Assembly: GCA_023150055.1 (NCBI GenBank)
Contig: JAKLLP010000011.1
Span: 1-15,552 of the forward strand
Direction: 5' to 3'
DNA: 15,552 nucleotides
Source of the DNA: Gammaproteobacteria bacterium
GTDB lineage: Bacteria; Pseudomonadota; Gammaproteobacteria; Steroidobacterales; GCA-2729495
Part shown: in pieces, positions 1-8,181 of the stretch
Layout of the letters: every line of letters starts with the position of its first letter
Numbering within the stretch: the first letter of the stretch is position 1
The notes under the pieces: model-generated
Told to the model about the DNA's origin: nothing
Databases searched by the model: none
What the model saw: the letters and a program-made list of their open reading frames with translations, nothing else
Position numbers and translations under genes: made by a program

Positions 1-244
1 AGTTGAAGACCTCGCCGTTATAGACGATGACGAATCGCTCCGCCGCCGAAACCATCGGCTGCGCCCCGCCGGGCGACAGGTCGATGATCGACAGGCGGCG
101 CATGCCGAGAATGAGGCCCTGCTCCGTGTAGAGGCCCTCGTCGTCGGGCCCGCGATGCCGGGTGACCGCGCCCATGCGCGCAGCCCATGCCGGGTCGATG
201 GCGCCACCGGGCTCGAGCGCGAGAACGCCGTGGATGCCGCACAT
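1..244 (-). CDS. AsnB-type glutamine amidotransferase, N-terminal part only (runs off the window)
   Basis: Translation from the ATG at 244 begins MCGIHGVLALEPGG and stays open for 81 residues to the window edge. Cys2 is the expected Ntn-hydrolase nucleophile that releases ammonia from glutamine. HRGPDDEG, RRLSIIDLSPGG and YNGEVFN are the hallmark class II glutaminase motifs of asparagine synthetase B and its relatives. The C-terminal ATP-dependent synthetase domain would lie outside the window. It starts 32 nt after the stop of a full-length paralogue of the same family, so it is the last visible gene of the exopolysaccharide operon. It probably transfers an amide group to a sugar or surface-polymer precursor rather than making free asparagine; that is inferred from context. 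Family assignment is firm; the substrate is unknown. Confidence 0.9.
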   Translation of the reverse strand, partial: MCGIHGVLALEPGGAIDPAWAARMGAVTRHRGPDDEGLYTEQGLILGMRRLSIIDLSPGGAQPMVSAAERFVIVYNGEVFN

Positions 245-276
245 GCAGGGTCGAGCCGCGGGCCGGGCCTCGGGGC

Positions 277-2172
277 CTAGGCCGCGAGCACCTCGCGGTT
301 GAAGGACTCGTAGATCAGCAGCGACCAGAGCACCGGGCTGTGATCGCGCAGACCGGACTGGTGCTGCGACACCAGCGTTGCGATCGCGTCCATGGCGAAG
401 ACGCCCGTGTCGGGCAGCGAGCCACCGAGCAGGCGCGTGCGCAGGGTCTCGCGCAGCTCCTCGCGGAACCACCGGGCGATCGGCACGGAGAAGCCCATCT
501 TCGGCCGGTAGATGACCTCGCGCGGGACGCGCTCGGCGACCGCTTTCTTCAGCACGTACTTGCCCTCGCCGGCATGCATCTTCAGCTGCGAAGGCAGGGT
601 CGCCGCCCACTCGACGAACTCGTGGTCGAGCATGGGCACGCGCACCTCCAGGCTGTTCGCCATGCTCGCCCGGTCCACCTTGGTGAGAATATCGCCGACG
701 AGATAGGTCTTGATGTCGATGTACTGGATCTGCGACAGCCGGTCGACGCCGTCGAGTTCGCGCTCATGGCGCCTGAAGATGTCGAGCGCGCTGTAGCCCT
801 GCAGATCGGCATGCTGGCGGGCGCTGAAGAGTTCCCGGCGCATCTGCGGGGTGGTGATCGCGACGCTGTCGAAGTACGCCTCGGTGCTCGCCCGCGAGAG
901 CGCATCGAAGGTGGTCTTGGCGCGGAAGATGCGCGGCGCCCAGTCGGCCTTCGGGTACACCCGGGCGAGCAACCCGAACAGCGGCCGGCGCAGCGCGTAG
1001 GGCAGGAGCCCGCGGATGCGCTCCTCGTTCATGTGCCAGCGGTGACGCCGGTAACCGGCGAACACCTCGTCGCCCCCGTCGCCGGAGAGGGCCACCTTGA
1101 CGCGCTTTCGCGCCAGCTCGCAGACCCGGTAGGTGGGCAGCGCCGAGCTGTCGGCAAAGGGCTCGTCGTAGATGCCGGCGAGGCGGTCCACCAGCGCAAA
1201 GTCGTTCGGATCGACGGTCTCCACGAAGTGCTCGGTGCCGAGCGCCTCGGCGACGCGCGCGGCAAACCGCGACTCGTCGAAGGCCCGGTCGCCGAAGGAG
1301 ATCGAGCAGGTGTTCACCGGCCGCGACGAGGAACGCGCCATCATGGCGACGACGCCGCTCGAATCCACGCCGCCGGAGAGAAAGGCGCCGACCGGCACAT
1401 CGGCGATCATGCGGATGCGCACCGCCTCCTCCAGCCGCTCCAGCAGGTCGCCGACGACTGCCTCCTCGGCCGCCGGCTTGACGTGCCGGAAGCTGACATC
1501 CCAGTAGGTCTGCGGCGCCGGCAGCGCTGCCCCCCGCGACGCGACCAGCGTGGTCGCCGGCGGGAGCTTGCGCACGCCGGCGAGGATGCAGCGCGGGTCG
1601 ACCACGTAGCCGAGCGAGAAATACTCCTCGACCGCCTGCGGATCGACCTCGCGTGAGACCGCCCCGTGGCGCAGCAGCGACTTGAGCTCGGAGGCGAAGA
1701 TCAGTGAGCCGCCCGGCAGCTCCGCATAGAACAGGGGTTTCTTGCCGAGGCGGTCGCGGGCGAGGAAAAGCTCGCGCCGGTTGCGGTCCCACAGGGCGAA
1801 GGCGAACATGCCGCGGAAACGGCGCACGCAGTCGCGGCCCCATTGCTCCCAGGCATGGACGATCACCTCCGTGTCGCTGCGGGTGCGGAAACCGTGGCCG
1901 GCCCGCTCGAGCTCGGCGCGCAGCTCCTGGAAGTTGTAGATCTCGCCGTTGAACACGACCACCACCGAGTGGTCCTCGTTGTACAGCGGCTGCTTGCCGG
2001 TGGACAGGTCGATGATCGACAGCCTGCGGTGGCCGAGACCGACGCCAGGCTCGACATGAAACCCCTCGTCGTCGGGCCCGCGGTGACTCTGCACGTCGTT
2101 CATGGCGCGTAATGCGCCTTCGTCCACTGGGCGTGCCTCGCGCAGATCGACGATGCCGACGATACCGCACAT
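277..2172 (-). CDS. XrtA-associated amidotransferase 1 (asparagine synthase-like, TIGR03108 type)
   Basis: A full-length 631-residue two-domain asparagine synthase homologue. The N-terminal glutaminase domain (about residues 2-200) has Cys2, HRGPDDEG at 30-37, RRLSIIDL at 49-56 and FNGEIYN at 74-80. The synthetase domain carries the PP-loop SGGVDSS at 266-272, which binds ATP and adenylates the substrate carboxylate. Enzymes of this subgroup sit in exosortase A exopolysaccharide loci and are thought to amidate a sugar acid in the polymer; the substrate is not proven. The ATG at 2172 lies 3 nt after the stop of the upstream glycosyltransferase, so the two are likely translationally coupled. 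A second, distinct family member follows 32 nt downstream. The fit to the subgroup is by length, motifs and neighbours; an authentic asparagine synthetase is the less likely alternative. Confidence 0.92.
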   Translation of the reverse strand: MCGIVGIVDLREARPVDEGALRAMNDVQSHRGPDDEGFHVEPGVGLGHRRLSIIDLSTGKQPLYNEDHSVVVVFNGEIYNFQELRAELERAGHGFRTRSDTEVIVHAWEQWGRDCVRRFRGMFAFALWDRNRRELFLARDRLGKKPLFYAELPGGSLIFASELKSLLRHGAVSREVDPQAVEEYFSLGYVVDPRCILAGVRKLPPATTLVASRGAALPAPQTYWDVSFRHVKPAAEEAVVGDLLERLEEAVRIRMIADVPVGAFLSGGVDSSGVVAMMARSSSRPVNTCSISFGDRAFDESRFAARVAEALGTEHFVETVDPNDFALVDRLAGIYDEPFADSSALPTYRVCELARKRVKVALSGDGGDEVFAGYRRHRWHMNEERIRGLLPYALRRPLFGLLARVYPKADWAPRIFRAKTTFDALSRASTEAYFDSVAITTPQMRRELFSARQHADLQGYSALDIFRRHERELDGVDRLSQIQYIDIKTYLVGDILTKVDRASMANSLEVRVPMLDHEFVEWAATLPSQLKMHAGEGKYVLKKAVAERVPREVIYRPKMGFSVPIARWFREELRETLRTRLLGGSLPDTGVFAMDAIATLVSQHQSGLRDHSPVLWSLLIYESFNREVLAA

Positions 2173-2175
2173 GGC

Positions 2176-3300
2176 TCAGGCCGCTGCGCCGCGAGCGCCC
2201 GCCGCGGCGACGCTGTCGCGGTAAAGGCGCCGGTAGCGTTCCACCATGACGTCCAGGCTGAACTCGCGCACTGCCCGCTCCCGCGCCGCGCGGCCGTGTC
2301 GGGCCGCTTCCTCGGGATGTTGCAGGTAGTGGCGGAGCCGCGCCGCGAGCGCCGCGTCATCGCCCGGTGGCACGAGGTAGCCGGTCTCGCCCTCGACGAT
2401 GAGCTCGGCGTTGCCGCCCACCGTCGTGGCGATGACGGGCAGGCCGCAGGCCATGGCCTCCAGGATCGTGTTCGAGATGCCCTCGGCGAGCGAGGGCAGC
2501 ACGAACACGCTGAAGCGCTGCATGATCGAGGCGACGTCGTCGCTGGCGCCGGGCAGCTCGCAGCACTCGCCGAGGCCGGCCTCCCGCAGGTAGCCGAGAA
2601 GCCTCTCGCGCTCGGAGCCCGCCCCGGCGATGACAAGGCGGGCCGCCTCGGCCTTGTCCGTCGCCAACCTGGCAAAGGCGCGGGCGAGCGTCAGGTAGTC
2701 CTTGACGGGCTCGACGCGGCCGACCGAGCCCACCACGAACGGTGTCTGCGGCAGGCCCTCCGGCGCAGGAGTGAAACGCGCGGTATCGACGCCGTTGCAG
2801 ATCCGCGTCACCCGCGCGGGATCCACGCCGATCGTGTCCACGAGATAGGACTCGATGTGCCGGGACAGCGCCACGTAGCGTGTGACCACCCGCCGGAATG
2901 CGCGGCGCAGCGCCCGGTAGCCCGGCCGCGTGCCGTGCAGGTCGATCATGTCCCAGCCATGCTCGCCGTGGATGCGCACCGGCACCCGCGCGGCGAACCC
3001 GGCGAGCTGCGACTCGAGGCACGGCAGGTTCCGGGTATGCAGGACGTCGTAGTGGCCTTCGCGCAGCATTTTCCAGATCCGTACCAGGTAGGCCGGGCTG
3101 TTGCCCGGCGGCTTGTGCAGTTCGTGAACCGGCACATCTTCCGGCAAACGGCGCCGGAAATCTGTCGAATTCGTCAGCGAAATCACCGTGTGCGCGAACT
3201 CCGCGCGCGGCAGCCGGTTGATGAGGTTGACCAGCCCGTTTTCCAGGCCGCCGTAGTCGAGCCGGAAAATGACGTGTGCGATGCTGATCCTGCGCTTCAT
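2176..3300 (-). CDS. GT4-family glycosyltransferase, XrtA/PEP-CTERM system-associated (TIGR03088 type)
   Basis: A 374-residue GT-B glycosyltransferase. It transfers a sugar from a nucleotide-sugar donor to the growing lipid-linked exopolysaccharide unit at the cytoplasmic face. The N-terminal half begins RRISIAHVIFRLDYGGLENG, the Gly-rich acceptor-domain start of this family. The C-terminal donor domain has SVGRVEPVKDY at 192-202, VLPSLAEGISNTILEAM at 267-283 with the retaining-enzyme E-x7-E pair (E273, E281), and GLPVIATTVGGNAE next to it. The frame stays open upstream to 3564, but the ATG at 3300 was chosen because the family fold starts there and longer versions run into the deacetylase gene. 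The gene ends 3 nt before amidotransferase 1. No membrane segment is obvious. Confidence 0.92.
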   Translation of the reverse strand: MKRRISIAHVIFRLDYGGLENGLVNLINRLPRAEFAHTVISLTNSTDFRRRLPEDVPVHELHKPPGNSPAYLVRIWKMLREGHYDVLHTRNLPCLESQLAGFAARVPVRIHGEHGWDMIDLHGTRPGYRALRRAFRRVVTRYVALSRHIESYLVDTIGVDPARVTRICNGVDTARFTPAPEGLPQTPFVVGSVGRVEPVKDYLTLARAFARLATDKAEAARLVIAGAGSERERLLGYLREAGLGECCELPGASDDVASIMQRFSVFVLPSLAEGISNTILEAMACGLPVIATTVGGNAELIVEGETGYLVPPGDDAALAARLRHYLQHPEEAARHGRAARERAVREFSLDVMVERYRRLYRDSVAAAGARGAAA

Positions 3301-3335
3301 TTCGAGTCGCCGCCCGGCTGCCGGTCCGATGGGCA

Positions 3336-4202
3336 TCAGATGACCGGCGCGAAGACCTCGCGCATCGGCGCCCAGCGGAAATCGCCCGACAGCCGCCGCA
3401 GCTTGCCTTCGAAAGCGGCCAGGTTCACGTAGTGGCGAAACCGCGTGCGCAAGTCGATGCCTGCGACGCGGGGTTGCTCGGGATCGACCTCCCAGGGATG
3501 AAAATAGAACACCAGCGGCCGGCCCTCGCCGCGCGCGACGCGGCCGAGCGCCGCGCGGCTCCACCAGTAGGGCAGCAGGCGGAAATAGCCGCCGCCCCCG
3601 CAGGGCAGGCGCATGGAACCGAGTTCCACGGTCGTCACCGGGATCTCGGGCAACGCATGGCCGCCGAAGCGGAAAGCGAAGCGCGGCGCGGCGCGCATGC
3701 CGTAATGATCATGCCGGACCGGGTTGATGCTGGAACTGTAGCGATAACCCGCCTCGCCCAGTTCGTCGAGCGCCCACAGGCACTCGTCGGTCAGCGAGAA
3801 GCTGGCCGCGCGATAACCGATCACCGCCTGGCCGGACAGGTCCTCCAGCAGCGCCTTCGTGCGCCTGACGTCATCGCGAAACTCCGCAACCGACTGCTCG
3901 TGGACGCGCACATGGCGATAACCGTGACTGGCGATCTCGTGCCCGGCCGCCGCGACGTCCCGCACCAGCCCCGGCAGGCGCTCGGCGACCCAGCCGAGCC
4001 AGAAGAACGTGGCGCGCGCCCGGGCGGCGGCAAACACCTCGAGGATGAGGCGGACATTGCGCTCGACGCGCAGCGGGTGCTCGTCCCAGCGGGCGGGGTC
4101 TATGAACGGTCGGAAAGCCGAGACCTGGAAATAGTCCTCGACATCGACCGACATGCCATTGAGTCCGGCCGGGGAGTCGCCGGCCGGTATTTCCACGAAC
4201 AT
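3336..4202 (-). CDS. XrtA-associated polysaccharide deacetylase (NodB fold, TIGR03006 type)
   Basis: About 288 residues. Carbohydrate esterase family 4 enzymes remove N- or O-acetyl groups from sugars with a divalent metal. Motif 1 is MSVDVEDYFQVSAF at 17-30, typical of the PEP-CTERM-locus subgroup and replacing the usual TFDDG. Motif 2 is SHGYRH at 92-97, with metal ligands H93 and H97. RAASFS at 131-136 is motif 3, and FYFHPWEVD near 232-240 supplies the C-terminal catalytic His. No signal peptide is visible, so it probably acts in the cytoplasm on a precursor, or is exported by another route. The start is uncertain: GTG at 4220, ATG at 4202 and ATG at 4154 are all in frame with weak ribosome-binding sites. 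4202 gives the usual short leader before motif 1. The AAA ATPase gene often found next to it is absent. Confidence 0.9.
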   Translation of the reverse strand: MFVEIPAGDSPAGLNGMSVDVEDYFQVSAFRPFIDPARWDEHPLRVERNVRLILEVFAAARARATFFWLGWVAERLPGLVRDVAAAGHEIASHGYRHVRVHEQSVAEFRDDVRRTKALLEDLSGQAVIGYRAASFSLTDECLWALDELGEAGYRYSSSINPVRHDHYGMRAAPRFAFRFGGHALPEIPVTTVELGSMRLPCGGGGYFRLLPYWWSRAALGRVARGEGRPLVFYFHPWEVDPEQPRVAGIDLRTRFRHYVNLAAFEGKLRRLSGDFRWAPMREVFAPVI

Positions 4203-4224
4203 CGGTTCATCGGCGGTCACGCTC

Positions 4225-5718
4225 TCAGAACGTGCGAACGAGCTCGACACTGGCCCAGTACTCGTCGTAATCGCCGCCGGGATCGTCCTTGCGGTCCCGG
4301 GTGCTCCAGCCGGTGCCGAACAGCGCGCGGGTGCGCAGGCCGAGTTCACGATCGAGGCCGAGCCGCAGGAAGAACAGGTCATCGTCGTAGCCCGGCACCG
4401 TGTTGTCGATCGTGTTGTTGTACTCGCGGTTCTCCCAGCTGGCGTTCACGCCCATGGTCGTGCGCTCGCCGAGGTCCCAGCCGAGCTCGGCGAAGGCGCC
4501 GTAAATTCTCTCGTCGTCGAGGAACACCTCGAGTGTGGGATCCCGGTCGAAGGCCCTGACGTCTTCGCGGCGCTCCCAGAACACCCCCGCGCTCGCCCTG
4601 CTGCGGTAGAGCGCACGGGAGATGGCCGCGTCAGCGCGCTTGTAGAGGTACAGCGCCGGAGCCCCGGCCCGATCGAGGCTCGATGCGGGCGGCGGCGGCG
4701 CGGCGCCCTCTGCAGGAGGCGCCGTCGGCAGTTCCCGGTAGTTGGTCAGGTCGCTCGTGGTCGGGGTTTCCTGATAGGACAGCCGGTAGTTGATGTCCTC
4801 GTCGATGTACTCGGCGGCCAGGCGCCAGGTCGTGCCGAAATAGCGATGGCCGACGGCCGCCTCGAAACGCGCGAAATCGGTCCCCATGGCGACGCCGGTC
4901 TCCCAGCGGCCTTCGTCGAGCGAGTCGTCGTTCACGTCTTCGAAATCACTGTCGAGACCGGCCAGCGCGAACACCTGCCAGGCAGGGGTCGTCTGGTAGC
5001 CGAGCCTGAGCCAGGTCGACTGCTGCACGAGTTCGCCCGAGGTCTCGTAGTCCACGCTCTGGTATTCGTAGGCCACCTCGTAACGCAGCGGCCGCGGAGA
5101 CTCCTCCAGCGAGCGCAGGTAGAAGGCCCCGTCGATGGTATCGATGTCCTGGATGTCGAAGTCCACCGACGGCGTCGCCTCGTCGGTGCGCGGGCTGTCG
5201 TCATAGAGCACCTGGCCGATCCTCATGTGGCCGACGGCCACGGAGTTGCTGAACAGCTCCTTGTTCCACTCCGGACCGGCATACCAGGTCACGGCGTCCG
5301 TGCGGTTGCCGGTGACCGGGATGTTGCTCGAACTGATGGGCAGCTCGGGCGAGACGCTCACCTGGGAGATCCCGCCCCGGGCGCCGAACTGCAGCTCCTC
5401 ACCGATCAGGTCGGCAAGGAGATCGCCGTCGAGCTGGTGATAGACCTCGTTGCGGTCCGATTCATCGGCGTAGAACAGTGACTCGAGCTCGTAGTCGACT
5501 TCCGCCCGGACACGGGTACCTTCCAGCAGGACGTTGACGCCGGGCGCGAGGCGCGTGACCCAGTCGCTCTCCTCCTCGCCATCGGGGGCGAGATTGACGT
5601 TGCTGGTGTAGATCTGGCCCACACTGACCCTGGGCTCGATTTCCAGTGCCGTGGCTGCCGATGAGCCGAGCAGCAGTACCGCCAGCACCCACGTGATTCC
5701 GCCCCTGCATGGTTTCAC
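4225..5718 (-). CDS. PEP-CTERM system-associated outer-membrane beta-barrel protein (TIGR03016 type)
   Basis: 497 residues starting with GTG at 5718. An excellent ribosome-binding site (AGGAG, 6 nt upstream) overlaps the kinase stop codon, which supports this start. The N-terminus is a Sec signal peptide: basic residues, the hydrophobic run WVLAVLLLGSS, and a likely cut after SAATA. The mature part has alternating aromatic/polar strands throughout and ends in VELVRTF; the terminal Phe is the usual BAM recognition signal of outer-membrane barrels. A Pro/Ala-rich stretch (APPAEGAAPPPPASS) about two thirds along looks like a surface or periplasmic loop. Proteins of this kind are thought to help polysaccharide cross the outer membrane, but no activity is established. 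It lies between the tyrosine kinase (9-nt gap) and the deacetylase (22-nt gap). Confidence 0.88.
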   Translation of the reverse strand: MKPCRGGITWVLAVLLLGSSAATALEIEPRVSVGQIYTSNVNLAPDGEEESDWVTRLAPGVNVLLEGTRVRAEVDYELESLFYADESDRNEVYHQLDGDLLADLIGEELQFGARGGISQVSVSPELPISSSNIPVTGNRTDAVTWYAGPEWNKELFSNSVAVGHMRIGQVLYDDSPRTDEATPSVDFDIQDIDTIDGAFYLRSLEESPRPLRYEVAYEYQSVDYETSGELVQQSTWLRLGYQTTPAWQVFALAGLDSDFEDVNDDSLDEGRWETGVAMGTDFARFEAAVGHRYFGTTWRLAAEYIDEDINYRLSYQETPTTSDLTNYRELPTAPPAEGAAPPPPASSLDRAGAPALYLYKRADAAISRALYRSRASAGVFWERREDVRAFDRDPTLEVFLDDERIYGAFAELGWDLGERTTMGVNASWENREYNNTIDNTVPGYDDDLFFLRLGLDRELGLRTRALFGTGWSTRDRKDDPGGDYDEYWASVELVRTF

Positions 5719-5727
5719 GCCGCGCTC

Positions 5728-6552
5728 CTATTCCTGGCTGTACGGGTAATAGTAGTCCTTGTAGCGCGCGTGGCCCGAGGCCGGCGCCTTGTTGAGTACC
5801 AGGCTCACCGTGACAGCGGTGCCCTTGAGCAACTGCAGGACCTGGCTGACGTCGCTCACCGTGGAGCGGCCCGCCTCCACCACCACCAGAGCATGGTTGG
5901 CCTGGTCCGCCATCACCCTGCCCTCGCTGCTCAGGAGCAGCGGCGGGCAGTCGAGCAACACGACGGTGTTCGGATCCTCGATCGACTTGAGGATCTGCGT
6001 CATGCGCTGGCCGGCCAGCAGCTCGGTCGCGTCATGGCGCGGACGGCCGGCGGGTATCACGTACAGTGATTCCACGTCGGTTGCCATGGTCACGTCGGAC
6101 ATCTGCATGGCCGGATCGGCAAGCAGGTCGAGCAACCCCGGGCTGCTCTCCAGTTGCAGGCGCATGGTCAGCGTGCGGCGCGCGGTGTCGGTGTCGATCA
6201 ACACGACCCGGGTCATCTGCTCGCTCGCCATGCTCGCCGCCAGGTTGAGCGCGACGAACGACTTGCCGGCATGCGGAAGGTCGCTGGTCAGCATGACGAT
6301 GTTGCCGGCCCTGGGGGCGCTGCGGGAGAGACCGAACACGCGCGCCAGCACGGGGCGCTTGAGGAAGCGGAAATCCCGCGCGAGGATCGGCGAGTTCTCG
6401 ATCATCGCGAGATGGCGCAGCGCCACGGGCGTGCGCTCGGCAACCGGCAGCCGCGAGGGCGCGGACTTCGGCAGGGCCGGCACCACGGTGGCGCCCTCCG
6501 GCCGGCGTTCCGGCTGGGAGCGCCCCATGGCCTTCTCGACGATGCTGCTCAT
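5728..6552 (-). CDS. XrtA-associated tyrosine autokinase (BY-kinase, TIGR03018 type)
   Basis: 274 residues, a free-standing cytoplasmic BY-kinase domain that controls polymer length and export with the adjacent chain-length protein. The N-terminus MSSIVEKAMGR is the typical family start. The P-loop is SDLPHAGKS at 90-98 (Lys97), Walker A' is VVLIDTD at 116-122 and Walker B is VVLLDCPP at 197-204. The C-terminus has five tyrosines in eight residues (YKDYYYPY, 264-271), the expected autophosphorylation cluster. Its ATG overlaps the TGA of the chain-length gene by ATGA, so the two proteins are translationally coupled, matching their need to interact. The Walker A loop has PHAGKS where PGEGKT/S is common; Lys and Ser are kept, so activity is expected. 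ParA/MinD-like ATPases are related, but the tyrosine tail settles the assignment. Confidence 0.93.
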   Translation of the reverse strand: MSSIVEKAMGRSQPERRPEGATVVPALPKSAPSRLPVAERTPVALRHLAMIENSPILARDFRFLKRPVLARVFGLSRSAPRAGNIVMLTSDLPHAGKSFVALNLAASMASEQMTRVVLIDTDTARRTLTMRLQLESSPGLLDLLADPAMQMSDVTMATDVESLYVIPAGRPRHDATELLAGQRMTQILKSIEDPNTVVLLDCPPLLLSSEGRVMADQANHALVVVEAGRSTVSDVSQVLQLLKGTAVTVSLVLNKAPASGHARYKDYYYPYSQE

Positions 6553-8159
6553 AAGCCTGCTGCTCCCACCGCCGCGCTCATCGCGTTCGCCTGCAGCGCC
6601 AGCCAGGAAACCAGCAGGACCGCGTACGCCGCGAAAAGCCCGGCCACCGAGCCGGCGAGCAGCAGCGAGTTGCGGCGCATGACTGCCTGCTCGACCGGGT
6701 CCCGCACGATCCGCACGGCGCCGAGCACCGGCACCCCGAACCGGCGCTCGAGATCACGGCCGGTGAAAAATACCGGCCTGACGAGATTCAGGCCGAAGGC
6801 GAGTGCGGCACCTGCCGCAAGCGCCATCAACAACACCGCCGTGCTCAGCAACCCCCGTGGCGGACCCACGGGCACCGGGGGCAGGGTCGGCGGGTCGATC
6901 ACGCGGAACGTCGTCTCGCTGCGGCTCTCCTCGGCGGCATCGGAGATACGCGCCGATTCGACGCGCGAGAGCAACTCCTCGTACTGCTTGCGGGTGAAGT
7001 CGTAGTCGCGGGTGAGCCGCTTCAGTTCGGCCTCGATCGCCGGCACGGTATCGACCTTGCGCCGCAGCCCGGCCACCACGGCGGCCTGCTCCGAGCGCTG
7101 GGTTTCGAGCTGGGCGATCATCACGTCCGTCTGCGAGAGCTGCATCTTCATCTGCTGGTACACCGGGTTGAGGTCGAGCGGCGAATAGGCGCGCGCCCGC
7201 CCCGCCTGGCTGGCCGCACTCTCGGCCTGCCGGGCCCGCAGGTCCTCGATGGTCTTGGTGATGGCGACGATATCCGGATGCGTGTCGGTGTATTTGAGGC
7301 GCAGCTCCGCGAGCTGGGCCTCGAACTGGGCGATCTGCCGGCTCTCCTGCGAATCGCCGAGGGGCGTGCCGTCGGTGGAGGGTACCAGGCCGAACACTGG
7401 CTCCTCGCCCTCGAGCTGGCGCTGCAGCTCGGCGCGGCGGTTCTTCGCGACCCGCAGCTTGGACGAGATGTCCTGCAGCTTGTTATCGGCTTCCTGCAGG
7501 CGGGCGAAATAGTCCACGCCATCGTCCGGCATCAGTCCGACGTTTTTCTGCTTGAACTCGGCCAGTTTCTCCTCGGCCTCGTTGAGCCGGCGGGCGTAGT
7601 CGCTGCGCTGCTCGTCGAGAAAGCTCTTCGCGGCCGCCGCGTCCGTGACGCCCTTGCCCTGCGCGCCGCTGATGAAGGAATTCAGCAGCGCGCTGACCAC
7701 CGTCAGGGCCTTCTGGCCGTCGGTGTTCTGGTAGGTGACCTTCACCACGTCACCGCTCTCCCAGTCGAGTTCGATGCTGCGGCGCAAGTGGTCGAGCAGC
7801 GCCTCCGTGGTCGGGCCCTCGCCGTCCGGGCTGCGCAGACCCGCGTCGTCGATCAGCCGCTCCAGGTTCGGCCGGCTCATCACCACGCGCGTCATCATGT
7901 TGGCCGTGCCGAGTGCATTGGTGTTCACCGCGAGACCCTGCAGCAACGGCCGCAGGGTACTCTCCGTGTCGAGGTAAACGCGCGCCGAGGCGCGATACAC
8001 GTCGGGCTGCAGGAACACGACGGCCCAACCGACGACACAGAGCCCCCAGGCCAGGGCTACCGCCGGCCAGCGGAAACGCCAACAGCCCCAGAGCAGGCCG
8101 CGCAGATAGTCGATTAGTTCGGCCGGATCGAGACCGCCCTGAGTGCCGTTGCTTGCCAT
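6549..8159 (-). CDS. XrtA system polysaccharide chain-length determinant (Wzz/GumC type, TIGR03007)
   Basis: 536 residues. This inner-membrane co-polymerase sets chain length and docks the tyrosine kinase. A first membrane segment lies at about 33-52 (ALAWGLCVVGWAVVF) and is followed by a periplasmic Wzz domain starting VYRASARVYLDTESTLRP. Long charged heptad-like stretches from about 170 to 400 (for example RRLNEAEEKLAEFKQK) predict coiled coils. A second membrane segment lies near 440-465 after the Pro-rich sequence IDPPTLPPVPVGPPRG, the usual Wzz motif. RDLERRFGVPVLGAV follows on the cytoplasmic side, and a third hydrophobic segment ends the protein. The kinase domain is on a separate gene, overlapping by 4 nt. 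The ATG at 8159 lies 22 nt after the export lipoprotein stop; its ribosome-binding site is weak. Confidence 0.93.
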   Translation of the reverse strand: MASNGTQGGLDPAELIDYLRGLLWGCWRFRWPAVALAWGLCVVGWAVVFLQPDVYRASARVYLDTESTLRPLLQGLAVNTNALGTANMMTRVVMSRPNLERLIDDAGLRSPDGEGPTTEALLDHLRRSIELDWESGDVVKVTYQNTDGQKALTVVSALLNSFISGAQGKGVTDAAAAKSFLDEQRSDYARRLNEAEEKLAEFKQKNVGLMPDDGVDYFARLQEADNKLQDISSKLRVAKNRRAELQRQLEGEEPVFGLVPSTDGTPLGDSQESRQIAQFEAQLAELRLKYTDTHPDIVAITKTIEDLRARQAESAASQAGRARAYSPLDLNPVYQQMKMQLSQTDVMIAQLETQRSEQAAVVAGLRRKVDTVPAIEAELKRLTRDYDFTRKQYEELLSRVESARISDAAEESRSETTFRVIDPPTLPPVPVGPPRGLLSTAVLLMALAAGAALAFGLNLVRPVFFTGRDLERRFGVPVLGAVRIVRDPVEQAVMRRNSLLLAGSVAGLFAAYAVLLVSWLALQANAMSAAVGAAGL

Positions 8160-8181
8160 GGCGTGTTGCAGTACCTCGGGT

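Noticed and set aside
187..1656. Long plus-strand open frame antisense to amidotransferase 1
   Set aside because: It is Arg/Ala/Gly-rich with no recognisable domain and lies opposite a clear AsnB gene; it is a codon-bias shadow. The same holds for plus-strand frames at 2296-3432, 4153-5481, 7278-8117, 8143-8901 and 9697-11532.
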